Shown here piece by piece: positions 8,493 through 16,885 of a stretch of DNA of 64,000 bases. The notes below the pieces were generated by a model that did no database searches, was not told where the DNA came from, and worked only from the letters and a program-made list of their open reading frames with translations. The position numbers were made by a program, and so were the translations under genes. This stretch comes from Jiangella asiatica. Its GTDB lineage: Bacteria; Actinomycetota; Actinomycetes; Jiangellales; Jiangellaceae. The stretch lies in contig NZ_SMKZ01000009.1 in assembly GCF_004349065.1 (NCBI RefSeq), forward strand, positions 62,001-126,000, read 5' to 3'. Positions within the stretch are counted from its first letter, which is position 1; every line of letters starts with the position of its first letter.

Positions 8493-10036
8493 CCGACATC
8501 CTCGGAGATCTGGCGACCGGCTTCGGGCACGCACTCACGCCGGCCAACATCGGCTGGGTCCTGCTGGGCGTGCTGGTCGGGACGGTCGTGGGCGTGCTGC
8601 CCGGTCTCGGCTCCATCACGGCGATCGCGCTGCTGATCCCGGTGGCGTTCGGGCTGGACCCGCTCAGCGGGCTGATCATGCTCTGCGGTGTGTACTTCGG
8701 CTCGCAGTACGGCAGCTCCACCACCGCGATCCTGGTGCAGACACCGGGCGACATGGGGTCCGTGGTCACGACCATCGACGGTCACGAGATGGCCAAGGGG
8801 GGCCGGGCGGGACCGGCGCTGGCCACCGCCGCCATCGGCTCGTTCCTGGCCGGAACGCTCTCCGTGGTCGCGCTGACCTTCTTGTCCCCGTGGCTGGCCG
8901 ACGCCGCCCTCCAACTCGGCGCGGCGGAGTACTTCCTGCTCATGCTCCTGGCTCTGCTCCTGGTGTCGACGCTGACCACCGGCTCGTCGCTGAAGGCCGT
9001 CATCTCCGCGCTGATCGGCCTGGCACTGGCGACGGTGGGCATCAACCCCGGCAGCGGGGTGCCGCGGCTGACGTTCGGCTCCTTGGAGCTCAGCAGCGGT
9101 TTCGACTTCGCGCTGGTCGCGATCTCGATCTTCGCGGTCGCGGAGGCGGCGCGGGTGCTGTCGGTACGGGGACGGTCCGCCGAGAAGCGTGAGGTCGGCC
9201 GGATCTGGATGTCGAAGGAGGACTGGCGGCGCTCGGCCGGGCCGTGGGGCCGCGGCTCGGTGGTCGGCTTCGTCATCGGCGTGATGCCGGGAATCGGGCC
9301 GTCGCTGGCGTCGTACGTCTCGTACATCCTGGAGAAGACGGTCAACCGAAAGCACCGCCGCGAGTTCGGCAAGGGCGCCATCGAGGGCGTCGCCGGGCCG
9401 GAGGCGGCCAACAACGCCGGTGTCGGCGGCGCCTTGGTGCCGATGTTCACCCTCGGCATCCCCGGCTCGTCGACCACGGCGCTGCTGCTGTTCGTGTTCA
9501 CCATGTACGGCCTGCAGCCGGGACCGCAGCTGCTGGAGACCAACTCGACGCTGGTCTTCGGGATCATCGCCAGCCTGTACATCGGCAACGTGGCTCTGCT
9601 GGCTCTGAACCTGCCGCTGGTGGGGCTGTTCGCGCAGTTGCTGCGCATCCCGACGCCGCACCTCTACCTCGGGGTCACCGCGTTCGCCGTGCTCGGCGTC
9701 TACGTGCTGAAGTTCTCCCAGTTCGACCTGTACGTGATGATCGCGTTCGGGGTGCTCGGCTTCCTCATCGCGCGGTACGGGTTCTCCGCGGCCACGCTGG
9801 TGCTCGGCATGGTCCTCGGGCCCTTGCTCGAACAGAACCTGGAGCGGGCGCTGAACATCTCCGGCGGCGACCCGGCGGTGTTCGTGGAACGGCCCATCTC
9901 GCGGGTGCTGGTGGTCCTGATCGTGGTCGTGCTGCTGGTGCCGCTGCTGAGCCTGCTCGCCCGGCGGCGCCGGGACCGCCGTCCGCTCGTGGACGCCGCG
10001 GCGCCGGGCTCGGAGCGTGCCGAGAAGAAGGAGTGA
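8489..10036 (+). CDS. tctA: tripartite tricarboxylate transporter large permease
   Basis: A 515-residue, highly hydrophobic permease of the TctA family, about 12 helices. Characteristic conserved segments are VVGVLPGLGSITAIALLIPVAF, YGGS-type YGSSTTAILV, and the repeat-like second half EAANNAGVGGALVPMFTLGIPGSSTTALLL. It forms the sodium- or proton-driven uptake channel with TctB. Its stop codon overlaps the ATG of the CoA transferase (TGATG), so transport and CoA activation of the substrate are co-translated. Confidence 0.93.
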   Translation: MTDILGDLATGFGHALTPANIGWVLLGVLVGTVVGVLPGLGSITAIALLIPVAFGLDPLSGLIMLCGVYFGSQYGSSTTAILVQTPGDMGSVVTTIDGHEMAKGGRAGPALATAAIGSFLAGTLSVVALTFLSPWLADAALQLGAAEYFLLMLLALLLVSTLTTGSSLKAVISALIGLALATVGINPGSGVPRLTFGSLELSSGFDFALVAISIFAVAEAARVLSVRGRSAEKREVGRIWMSKEDWRRSAGPWGRGSVVGFVIGVMPGIGPSLASYVSYILEKTVNRKHRREFGKGAIEGVAGPEAANNAGVGGALVPMFTLGIPGSSTTALLLFVFTMYGLQPGPQLLETNSTLVFGIIASLYIGNVALLALNLPLVGLFAQLLRIPTPHLYLGVTAFAVLGVYVLKFSQFDLYVMIAFGVLGFLIARYGFSAATLVLGMVLGPLLEQNLERALNISGGDPAVFVERPISRVLVVLIVVVLLVPLLSLLARRRRDRRPLVDAAAPGSERAEKKE

Positions 10037-11229
10037 TGCGCGTGCCCGCTCTGGACCGGGTGAAGGTGCTGGACGTCACGCAGGTGCTGGCCGGCCCGTT
10101 CTGCGGTCAGCTCCTGGCGGACATGGGAGCCGACGTCACGAAGATCGAGCCGCCCGGCACCGGCGACCAGTCCCGCACCGCGCTCGGGTTCACCATGAAG
10201 GGCGACGACACCGCCGCCTTCCTGGCGATCAACCGTGGCAAACGGAGCGTGACGCTCAACCTCAAGGAGGACGCCGGGCGGGAGATCTTCCACGCGCTGG
10301 CGCGCGACGCCGACGTCGTCATCGAGAACTTCCGGCCCGGAGTCGCCCGCCGGCTCGGCATCGACTACGAGACGCTCGGCGCCGTCAACCCCCGGATCAT
10401 CTGCGCCAGCATCTCCGGCTACGGCCAGACCGGGCCGTACGCGAACCGGCCGGCGCACGACCTCATCGCCCAGGGCATGACCGGCCTGATGAGCGTGACC
10501 GGCGAGCCGGGCGGTCCGCCGGCGAAGGTCGGCATCTCCATCGCCGACCTCTCGGCCGGGCTGTTCTGCGCGTTCGGCATCCTCTGCGCCTACGTCGCGC
10601 GGGAGCGGACCGGCCGCGGCCAGTACGTCGACACGTCCATCTTCGAGGCGCCGCTGGCGCTGTCGGTGTTCGAGTCGAGCGAGCTGTGGGGGCTGGGCCG
10701 GGTACCGCGGCCGCTGGGGTCCACCAACCGCACCGCGGCGCCGAACCAGGCGTTCCGGGCCCGCGACGGGTACCTCAACATCTGCGCGGCCAACCAGCGG
10801 CTCTGGGCGCGGCTGTGCGCCGTCCTCGGCCGGGACGACCTCGTCGGCGACCCCCGCTTCGCCACCAACGACCTGCGCATGACCAACCGCGCGGAGCTGG
10901 AGACGGAGCTCGAGGCGACGCTCGCCGACCGCGACGCCGACGAGTGGGTCCGGCTCATCCTCGACGCGGGCGTCCCGGCCGGGCCGATCCTCGACTACGG
11001 CCAGGTCTTCGACGACCCGCACACCCACGCGCGGGACATGGTGGTCGAGATCGAGCACCCGGTGGAAGGGCTGCTGCGCGGGCTCGGCATCCCGGTGAAA
11101 CTCAGCGACACGCCTGGTGCGGTCCAGCGTCCCGCGCCGCTGCTCGGCGAGCACACCGACGAGGTCCTGCGCGGGCTCGGCTACTCCGACGCCGACGTGG
11201 CCCGGCTGCGGGAGAACGGGGTGGTCTGA
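10036..11229 (+). CDS. CaiB/BaiF family (class III) CoA transferase
   Basis: A 397-residue class III CoA transferase. The N-terminal KVLDVTQVLAGPFCGQLLADMGADVTKIE is the family hallmark. The catalytic aspartate region is NRPAHDLIAQGMTG (formyl-CoA transferase Asp169 equivalent) and the RTGRGQYVDTSIFEA segment is intact. The start is ATG at 10036, overlapping the tctA stop; the same frame is open for hundreds of bases upstream but there it only mirrors tctA. It would move CoA from a donor, often succinyl-CoA, to the imported acid, making the substrate for the acyl-CoA dehydrogenase. Confidence 0.92.
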   Translation: MRVPALDRVKVLDVTQVLAGPFCGQLLADMGADVTKIEPPGTGDQSRTALGFTMKGDDTAAFLAINRGKRSVTLNLKEDAGREIFHALARDADVVIENFRPGVARRLGIDYETLGAVNPRIICASISGYGQTGPYANRPAHDLIAQGMTGLMSVTGEPGGPPAKVGISIADLSAGLFCAFGILCAYVARERTGRGQYVDTSIFEAPLALSVFESSELWGLGRVPRPLGSTNRTAAPNQAFRARDGYLNICAANQRLWARLCAVLGRDDLVGDPRFATNDLRMTNRAELETELEATLADRDADEWVRLILDAGVPAGPILDYGQVFDDPHTHARDMVVEIEHPVEGLLRGLGIPVKLSDTPGAVQRPAPLLGEHTDEVLRGLGYSDADVARLRENGVV

Positions 11230-11245
11230 CGGGCCACCGCCGGCA

Positions 11246-12241
11246 TCACCGGCCGGGCTCGACGACCACCTTGAGCGACTCGCCGGAGCGGGCCAGGTCG
11301 AGCGCCTCGGCGTACCGCGACAGCGGCACGGCGGTCCCCACGATCATGGAGGTGTCGACGGCGCCGGCCACGAGCGTGCGCACCGCCCGGGCGAACGTGT
11401 CGCGGGTGGTCATGCTGCCCCGGATCGTCAGCTCGCCGGCGAACACCTCGTACGGCGACAGCGGCACCTCCGTCGTCGGCGCGGCCACCCCGATCTGCAC
11501 GAACGTGCCGCCGCGCCGCAGCCGCCGCAGCCCGTCGCCGATGGCCGGACCGGCTCCGCTGGCGTCGAGGACCAGCGGCCACGCGTCGACGGCGGACTCG
11601 CGCGCGTCCGGCAGCGCCTCGTCCGCGCCGGCCTTGCGTGCGCCCGGCAGCCGCGACTCGTTCGGGTCGACGACGGTGACACGGTCGGCGCCGAGCCGGC
11701 GCGCCATCTGGGCGGTCAGCAGGCCGACTGTGCCGGCGCCGTACACCAGCACCTCGGCGGCCGCCGGCGACGGCGCCAGGTCGAACGCGTGCAGGACGCA
11801 GGCCAGCGGCTCGGTCAGCACCGCCGTCCGGTCGTCGACGGCGGGGTCGACGACGTGGCAGTTGATCGCCGGCACGGCCACCAGCTCGGCCGCGCCGCCC
11901 GGCAGCGAGACGCCGATGGCCAGCCGGTTCGCGCACAGGTTGAGGCGGCCCTCGCGGCACCACGCGCAGGCGCGGCACGGCACGCCGGGGTCGACGACGA
12001 CGCGGTCGCCCGGTCGTGGGCCGGTGACGCCGGGACCGGCCTCGACGACGGACCCGGTGACCTCGTGCCCTGGCGTCACCGGGAAGCGCGCGGTGGCGAA
12101 CTCGCCGTCGAGGATGTGCAGGTCGGTGCCGCAGATGCCGGTCAGCGCGACCTCCACGGTCACCTCACCGGGCCCGGGCCGGGGGTCGTCGGCCGGTCCG
12201 ACGCGCACGGACCCGGGCTCTGTCATGACGGCAGCTCGCAT
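11246..12241 (-). CDS. zinc-dependent alcohol dehydrogenase (MDR family)
   Basis: A 331-residue medium-chain dehydrogenase. The catalytic zinc site is visible in GICGTD and PGHEVTG, and the structural zinc loop as CRACAWCREGRLNLC. A nucleotide-binding YGAGTVGLL follows near residue 170. It resembles sorbitol/threonine dehydrogenase-type enzymes that oxidise a secondary alcohol with NAD(P). It is transcribed leftward toward the CoA transferase and divergent from a second MDR dehydrogenase at 12336, the two sharing a 94-base promoter region. Substrate unknown. Confidence 0.88.
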   Translation of the reverse strand: MRAAVMTEPGSVRVGPADDPRPGPGEVTVEVALTGICGTDLHILDGEFATARFPVTPGHEVTGSVVEAGPGVTGPRPGDRVVVDPGVPCRACAWCREGRLNLCANRLAIGVSLPGGAAELVAVPAINCHVVDPAVDDRTAVLTEPLACVLHAFDLAPSPAAAEVLVYGAGTVGLLTAQMARRLGADRVTVVDPNESRLPGARKAGADEALPDARESAVDAWPLVLDASGAGPAIGDGLRRLRRGGTFVQIGVAAPTTEVPLSPYEVFAGELTIRGSMTTRDTFARAVRTLVAGAVDTSMIVGTAVPLSRYAEALDLARSGESLKVVVEPGR

Positions 12242-12335
12242 GGGCGATCGTCTCCAGTCTCAGGCCGCTGTGGGGCTGGACATCCATCTGTCCGCGTGGT
12301 GGACTAATTGTCCGTTCAGTAGGAAGGTACGCGTT
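12242..12335. promoter_or_regulatory. divergent dehydrogenase promoter with candidate operator
   Basis: Short intergenic region between the two divergent MDR dehydrogenases. It carries GGAC-TAATT-GTCC at 12301-12313, immediately preceded by an overlapping GTCC-N7-GGAC arrangement, so GTCC/GGAC half-sites occur three times in about 25 bases. This could be a dimeric regulator site, for instance for the IclR protein encoded at 14228. An AGGAAGG ribosome-binding site at 12321-12327 serves the rightward gene. Confidence 0.4.
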
Positions 12336-13385
12336 ATGGAGGCGGTCGTCTACACCGGTCCGGGTGAACTGTCCGTGGCCGACCGCCCGGCGCCGCGGCC
12401 CGGCCCCGGCGAGGTCGTCGTCGACGTGTCGCACGTCGGGATCTGCGGATCCGACCTGCTGATCTGGGCCGGCGGACTGGACCGGGTCCGGCCGCCGGTC
12501 GTCCTGGGACACGAATTCAGCGGGGTGGTCACCGACCCGAACGGCTGCCCCGGCGTCGCCGCGGGTGACCGGGTGGTGGTCGAGCCCCTGCTCGCCTGCG
12601 GCGAGTGTGGCGCCTGTCAGGCCGGCCAGCGGCACGTGTGCCGGCGGCTGCGGTTGATCGGCATCGACGTGGACGGCGCGGCGGCCGCATACGTGGCGGT
12701 GCCGGCGGCCCGGCTGCACCGGGTCCCCGACCGACTGAGCCTGCGCGACGCCGCGCTGGCCGAGCCGACGGCCGTCGCCGTCCACATGGTGCGCCGGGCG
12801 GGCGTGGGCGTGGCCGACCGGGTGCTCGTCGTCGGCGGCGGCCCGATCGGCGCCCTGGTGGCGGCGGTGTGCCGGGTGGCCGGCGCCGCCACGCTGGTGG
12901 TGAGCGAGCCGAACACGTACCGCCGGGAGTTCCTGGCCGACCTCGGGTTCTGCACCCACGACCCGGCCGCGCAGCCGGGCGGCGCTGACCTCGCGGCGCT
13001 GGCCGGCGGCGACGGTGACGGCCGGGATGCCGCCGGGCGCGCCGTCGACGGGTTCGACGTCGCGTTCGAGCTCACCGGCGTGCCGGCCGGGCTCGCCGCG
13101 GCCGTCGGGGCCACGGCCACGCACGGCACCGTCCTGCTGGGCGGCCTGCCGCACGGGCCGGTACCGGTGCAGGTGGCGGAGGCGGTGTTCAAGGAGCTCT
13201 CGCTGGTCGGCTCGCGCGTCTACACCTCGGCCGACATGGCCGACGCGGTCGGCCTCATCGCCTCCGGAGCGGTACCCGCCGGGCGCCTGGTGACCCGCGA
13301 GGTCGCGCTACCCGACGCCGTCGACGGCGCCTACGAGTCGCTGCGGGCGGGCCGCGACGACATGAAGATCCTCATCACGCCCTAG
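12336..13385 (+). CDS. zinc-dependent alcohol dehydrogenase (threonine dehydrogenase-like)
   Basis: A 349-residue medium-chain dehydrogenase. ATG start with AGGAAGG upstream. Zinc motifs are GICGSD, LGHEFSG and the four-cysteine loop CGECGACQAGQRHVC. The dinucleotide-binding VVGGGPIGALVAA lies near residue 170. An unusual low-complexity stretch (GGADLAALAGGDGDGRDAAGRA) interrupts the coenzyme domain near residues 216-238. It is followed after 10 bases by an SDR dehydrogenase and then an IclR regulator. It probably oxidises a hydroxy compound in the same pathway. Confidence 0.88.
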   Translation: MEAVVYTGPGELSVADRPAPRPGPGEVVVDVSHVGICGSDLLIWAGGLDRVRPPVVLGHEFSGVVTDPNGCPGVAAGDRVVVEPLLACGECGACQAGQRHVCRRLRLIGIDVDGAAAAYVAVPAARLHRVPDRLSLRDAALAEPTAVAVHMVRRAGVGVADRVLVVGGGPIGALVAAVCRVAGAATLVVSEPNTYRREFLADLGFCTHDPAAQPGGADLAALAGGDGDGRDAAGRAVDGFDVAFELTGVPAGLAAAVGATATHGTVLLGGLPHGPVPVQVAEAVFKELSLVGSRVYTSADMADAVGLIASGAVPAGRLVTREVALPDAVDGAYESLRAGRDDMKILITP

Positions 13386-13395
13386 CGGAGGCAGG

Positions 13396-14223
13396 ATGCA
13401 CAGCACACCCGAACGCAGGCTCGGCAGCATGGCCGGCCGGGTCGCCCTGGTCACCGGTGCCAGTAGCGGCATCGGCGCGGCGATCGCCCGCGAGTTCGTC
13501 GCGGCCGGCGCCCGGGTCCACGGCGCCGCCCGCCGGGCCGACGCGATCGTCGAGCAGGTCGGCGCCGACGCCGTCGCCCGCGAACGGTGTGTGCCCCACG
13601 CCCTGGACGTCGGCGACCCGGTGGCCGTCGACGACCTCGCCGCCCGGCTGCACGCGGAGGACCCCGTCGACACGCTGGTCTGCGCCGCCGGGTTCAACGT
13701 CACCGACCGCCGGCTGGCGCAGCTGACGAACGAGGCCTGGGACGAGCTGGTCCGGGTCAACCTCAGCGGGACCTTCTACGTCCTGCGTGCCGTGCTCGAC
13801 CAGCTGCGCGAGCGGCAGGGCGACCTCGTGGTCATCTCCAGCGTGGCGGGATCGTGGCCGGACCACAGCGGGCCCGGCTACGGCGCCACCAAGTCCGGGC
13901 TGCTGGGCCTCGCCCGCGGCGCCGGCATCGACGAGCACGCCAACGGCGTTCGCGTGTCGACCATCCTGCCCGGCATCGTCAACACACCGATCCTCGACGA
14001 TCGCCCGGTGCCTCCATCGCCGGAGCTGCGCGAGTGGTGCGTCCAGCCCGAGGACGTCGCCGCCGCCTGCCTGTGCGCGGTGACCCTGCCGGCGCGGGCC
14101 AACATCGCGGAGATGACCATCGTCGCCACCCGGCTGCAGTCCCTCGGAAAGACACAGAACGCCAACCCACAGCTTCCCGAAGAGGTCTCGCCACACGGCA
14201 CGGGTGTCCGGCAGATAGGATGA
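13396..14223 (+). CDS. short-chain dehydrogenase/reductase (SDR)
   Basis: A 275-residue SDR. The cofactor loop is TGASSGIG near residue 20, the structural motif is CAAG (variant of NNAG), and the catalytic Ser and YGATK (Tyr-X-X-X-Lys) are present (ISSVAGSWPDHSGPGYGATKSG). The N-terminus MHSTPERRLGSMAGR has two possible ATGs; the first is taken because TAGCGGAGGCAGG lies just upstream. The last 30 residues after the Rossmann fold are hydrophilic and not conserved-looking. It is the middle gene of an MDR-SDR-IclR set. Confidence 0.88.
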   Translation: MHSTPERRLGSMAGRVALVTGASSGIGAAIAREFVAAGARVHGAARRADAIVEQVGADAVARERCVPHALDVGDPVAVDDLAARLHAEDPVDTLVCAAGFNVTDRRLAQLTNEAWDELVRVNLSGTFYVLRAVLDQLRERQGDLVVISSVAGSWPDHSGPGYGATKSGLLGLARGAGIDEHANGVRVSTILPGIVNTPILDDRPVPPSPELREWCVQPEDVAAACLCAVTLPARANIAEMTIVATRLQSLGKTQNANPQLPEEVSPHGTGVRQIG

Positions 14224-14227
14224 TGGA

Positions 14228-14998
14228 ATGGCGGGTGAAGGTGGGTTGCGGCTGGTGCGCAAGGCCGTGGAAGTGCTCGACCTGCTGGGGGAGGGCCGCG
14301 AGCTGACCATCGCTCAGCTGGCCGAACGCAGCGGCGAGCCGCGCAGCTCCCTCTACCGGCTGCTCGGAACCCTCGAGCAGCTGGAGATGGTGGAGCCCAC
14401 CGAGCGGCGCGGCTACTTCCGCCTCGGCGTCCACGTCATGCGGCTCGGCATCGCCAGCGTCGAGGGACGGGGCCTGCGCGAATGCGCGCGGCCCGCCCTG
14501 GAACGGCTGCGCACCGAGACCGGCGGCCTGACCGCCTACCTCGTCGTGCGCCGCGACCGCGAGGCCGTCTGCATCGAACGGGTCGAGGGCACCCGGGTCG
14601 CGTCCATGGCGCTGAAGCTCGGCGGCGCGCTCCCGCTGCACGCCGGCGCCGCGCCTCGGGCGCTGCTCGCGTTCTCCGCCGAGGATCAGTGGCGCGAGTA
14701 CACCGACGGAGGCGAGCTGCGCCGGCTCACCGACAACACCCCGGCCGAACCCGAACGGCTCTACGAGGTCCTCGCCCAGGAACGGGCCGAAGGCATCTGC
14801 GTCAGCGACGGCGACGTCACGGTCGGCATCGCCGCCATCGGTGCGCCGATCTTCGACCACGACGGCGCCGTCGTCGCCGCCATGTCGGTCAGCGGCCTGC
14901 GCGACGAGGTCGTCGGCCCCAACGCCGCGAAGGTCAAGGACCTGGTCGCCGAATGCGCCGCCGACGTCTCCCGCGCCCTCGGCCACCGCACCAGCTGA
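14228..14998 (+). CDS. IclR-family transcriptional regulator
   Basis: A 256-residue regulator. The N-terminal winged helix-turn-helix covers LTIAQLAERSGEPRSSLYRL, and the C-terminal effector domain contains the usual VASMALKLGGALPLHAGAAPRALLA and ISVSD-type GICVSDGDVTVGIAAIGAPIF segments. IclR proteins bind palindromes near catabolic operons and respond to pathway metabolites. Placed at the end of the catabolic island, only 4 bases after the SDR, it is the likely regulator of the TctCBA/CoA-pathway operons. Confidence 0.92.
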   Translation: MAGEGGLRLVRKAVEVLDLLGEGRELTIAQLAERSGEPRSSLYRLLGTLEQLEMVEPTERRGYFRLGVHVMRLGIASVEGRGLRECARPALERLRTETGGLTAYLVVRRDREAVCIERVEGTRVASMALKLGGALPLHAGAAPRALLAFSAEDQWREYTDGGELRRLTDNTPAEPERLYEVLAQERAEGICVSDGDVTVGIAAIGAPIFDHDGAVVAAMSVSGLRDEVVGPNAAKVKDLVAECAADVSRALGHRTS

Positions 14999-15171
14999 CC
15001 GGCCGCCCGCTGCTCCGACCTTCGGGGGCAGCGACCAGGGGGACGGCAGAGGTATCACGAGGATCGTGTGTGCTTCACCATGCTTGGAACCCTGGTGAGG
15101 CGCGGGAACGCCTGGTGACGTGGGGGCCGGACGGGGGCGGGCGCCCGCCGGCGGTCCGCCTACGTCGAGGA

Positions 15172-15212
15172 CGGTCGCCCGCGGCTGTAGGGGGGCCAGT
15201 CGCGGGCGACCG
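15172..15212. terminator. bidirectional terminator hairpin
   Basis: A perfect 12-bp inverted repeat, CGGTCGCCCGCG and its complement, separated by a 17-base loop. It lies in the 245-base convergent gap between the IclR gene and the amidase gene. There is no T-tract, as is normal for terminators in very GC-rich actinomycetes. The rest of the gap (14999-15171) shows no credible gene. Confidence 0.6.
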
Positions 15213-15243
15213 CCAGGGCTCCGGGGTGCCCTCGCCGGAGAGC

Positions 15244-16785
15244 TCAGGTGGTGGAGCTGATCCGGACGGCGTCGGCCTCGATGGAGCCGGCGGTGGAGGT
15301 CCAGCGGCTGACGCCGACCACCTGGCGGTTGCCGGCCGCCAACGAGAACGTTCCGATGAGGACCCAGCGCCCCCCGTTGGCGCGCTGGTCCACGTACACC
15401 GTCTGATTGCCACCCGAGGCGGCGACGATGTACGGAGTGCGGGAGTTGTTGGCCGGGTCCTGCGGGTACCAGACCTCGACCCGGTAGCTGCCTGCGGCCG
15501 GGATGTCGGCGCTGAACCAGGCCGGGTCGCTGGAGAGCACGGGCTGGGCGTGCCGGTGGTTGCTGCCGTACTGTCCAGGTGCCGATGCCGTCGCCCAGTT
15601 GCCGCTGGCGGTGAAGGCGCCGCCGTTGTCGACGATGACGCTCCACGAGGGATCGCCGCCGTCGCCGCGCACGTAGTCCATGTAGCGGGTCCAGTCCCAG
15701 TGCGGGCCGGGGTCGGTGTGCGTGGCGCCGGGAGCCTCGCTGTGGGCGATGATGTGCGTGCGGTCCAGGGGGATGCCGTAGCGGTCGCAGACGTGGCGGG
15801 TGAGGGTCGCGGAGGAGCGGTACATCGCCTCGGTGTACCAGGACGCGTCGTCCACCCAGCCCTCGTGCTCGATGCCGATCGAGCGGTTGTTCGTGTTGCC
15901 GACGTGCCAGGCGACGTCCTTGTTGCGCACCATCTGTGTCACTTCGCCGTCGGAGGAGCGGATGACGTAGTGGGCCGAGACGTTGGCGCTCGGGTTCTGG
16001 AACCACGAGATGCAACCGGCGTAGGAGCCCTGGACGGTGTGGATGACTACCCGATCGATCGCGTAGTCATTGGGACGGTTCGCGACCCGGTAGTTGCCCG
16101 AGTTGGCCGCCACCCACCGCGCCGGCGGGTAGTCCTCGGTCATCGTCTCGAACCGCTGCGCGACGGTTGGCACGTCGGCGAACGCGCCCAGCTGGGGCCG
16201 GACCGTCCGGGCGTCGACGGTGAATGTCTCGCCGCCGGCGTGCAGCGACAGCCCGCGGGCCAGCGCCTGGTAGACGGCGTCGGCCTCGAGCCGGGCGACC
16301 GAGGCGTCGGAGAACGCCGAGTATCGCGCGACCGGCTCGTACCAGGCGTCGACATCGGCACGGTCGGCGGCGCCGAGCCCCGCGGCGTCGGCCAGCGAAC
16401 GCAGCAGCGCGGCGGCGCCGTCGACGTTCGCCGCCACGTCGGTGCGCAGCGCGGCGGCGGAGTGACCGCTCAGTCGCGCGGCGGTGGCCAGCGTGTTCGT
16501 CGTGTGGTTGCTGGCCAGGTGCATGACGCCGTAGCCGCCGGCGGCGCTGGGCTGTCCGGCGTGGTCATTGATGCGGGTGACGGTGTACGACAGCGCGACC
16601 AGCACGTCGCGGGGGACGCCGTAGCGCTTCGAGGCGGCGGTGAACGCGGCGCGCAGCCCGGCCACCGGCCGGACCGGGGAGCCGGCCGCCTGGGCGGACA
16701 CGGTGACGACGGGGGTCACGACGAGCGCGGCGCCGAGGGCGATGACCGCGCGGCGAGTGGGTTGACTGGTCACGGTGGTTCCCAT
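15244..16785 (-). CDS. secreted N-acetylmuramoyl-L-alanine amidase with Golvesin-like C-terminal domain
   Basis: A 513-residue exported peptidoglycan hydrolase. The start taken, MGTTVTSQPTRRAVIALG, gives a Tat-like signal ending near AQAAG. Residues 45-100 look like a transglycosylase (SLT) domain, but the position of the catalytic Glu is Val69 (SYTVTR instead of SYxESR). The central amidase_2/PGRP domain has RVVIHTVQG, SIGIEHEGW and AHSEAPGATHTDPGPHWDW, carrying the zinc histidines. The C-terminal 130 residues (WSVIVDNGGAF to IEADAVRIS) match the Golvesin/carbohydrate-binding fold. It acts outside the membrane on the cell wall. Confidence 0.88.
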   Translation of the reverse strand: MGTTVTSQPTRRAVIALGAALVVTPVVTVSAQAAGSPVRPVAGLRAAFTAASKRYGVPRDVLVALSYTVTRINDHAGQPSAAGGYGVMHLASNHTTNTLATAARLSGHSAAALRTDVAANVDGAAALLRSLADAAGLGAADRADVDAWYEPVARYSAFSDASVARLEADAVYQALARGLSLHAGGETFTVDARTVRPQLGAFADVPTVAQRFETMTEDYPPARWVAANSGNYRVANRPNDYAIDRVVIHTVQGSYAGCISWFQNPSANVSAHYVIRSSDGEVTQMVRNKDVAWHVGNTNNRSIGIEHEGWVDDASWYTEAMYRSSATLTRHVCDRYGIPLDRTHIIAHSEAPGATHTDPGPHWDWTRYMDYVRGDGGDPSWSVIVDNGGAFTASGNWATASAPGQYGSNHRHAQPVLSSDPAWFSADIPAAGSYRVEVWYPQDPANNSRTPYIVAASGGNQTVYVDQRANGGRWVLIGTFSLAAGNRQVVGVSRWTSTAGSIEADAVRISSTT

Positions 16786-16841
16786 CTGTCGCCCGGGGAC
16801 GGTCGCCGGTTGCGGTGGAGGCGAGTAACAGCAGAACCTAC

Positions 16842-16881
16842 CGACAGTTTGTCGTTGTGTCACCACATTCTGGGAGAATGT
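16842..16881. promoter_or_regulatory. paired small palindromes upstream of the amidase
   Basis: Two perfect inverted repeats lie side by side in the 100-base gap: CGACA-GTT-TGTCG at 16842-16854 and ACATTCT-GGG-AGAATGT at 16865-16881. They sit upstream of the amidase and immediately downstream of the stop codon of the ScfR-type regulator gene at 16886. They could be operators of the amidase promoter or, for the second, part of a transcription end. This is AT-richer than the surrounding DNA. Confidence 0.4.
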
Positions 16882-16885
16882 CCGG

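Noticed and set aside
10017-13385. Plus-strand frame of 1122 codons ending with the second MDR dehydrogenase
   Set aside because: Only the part from 12336 is a dehydrogenase; the first 770 codons read across the CoA transferase in a wrong frame and against the MDR gene at 11246.
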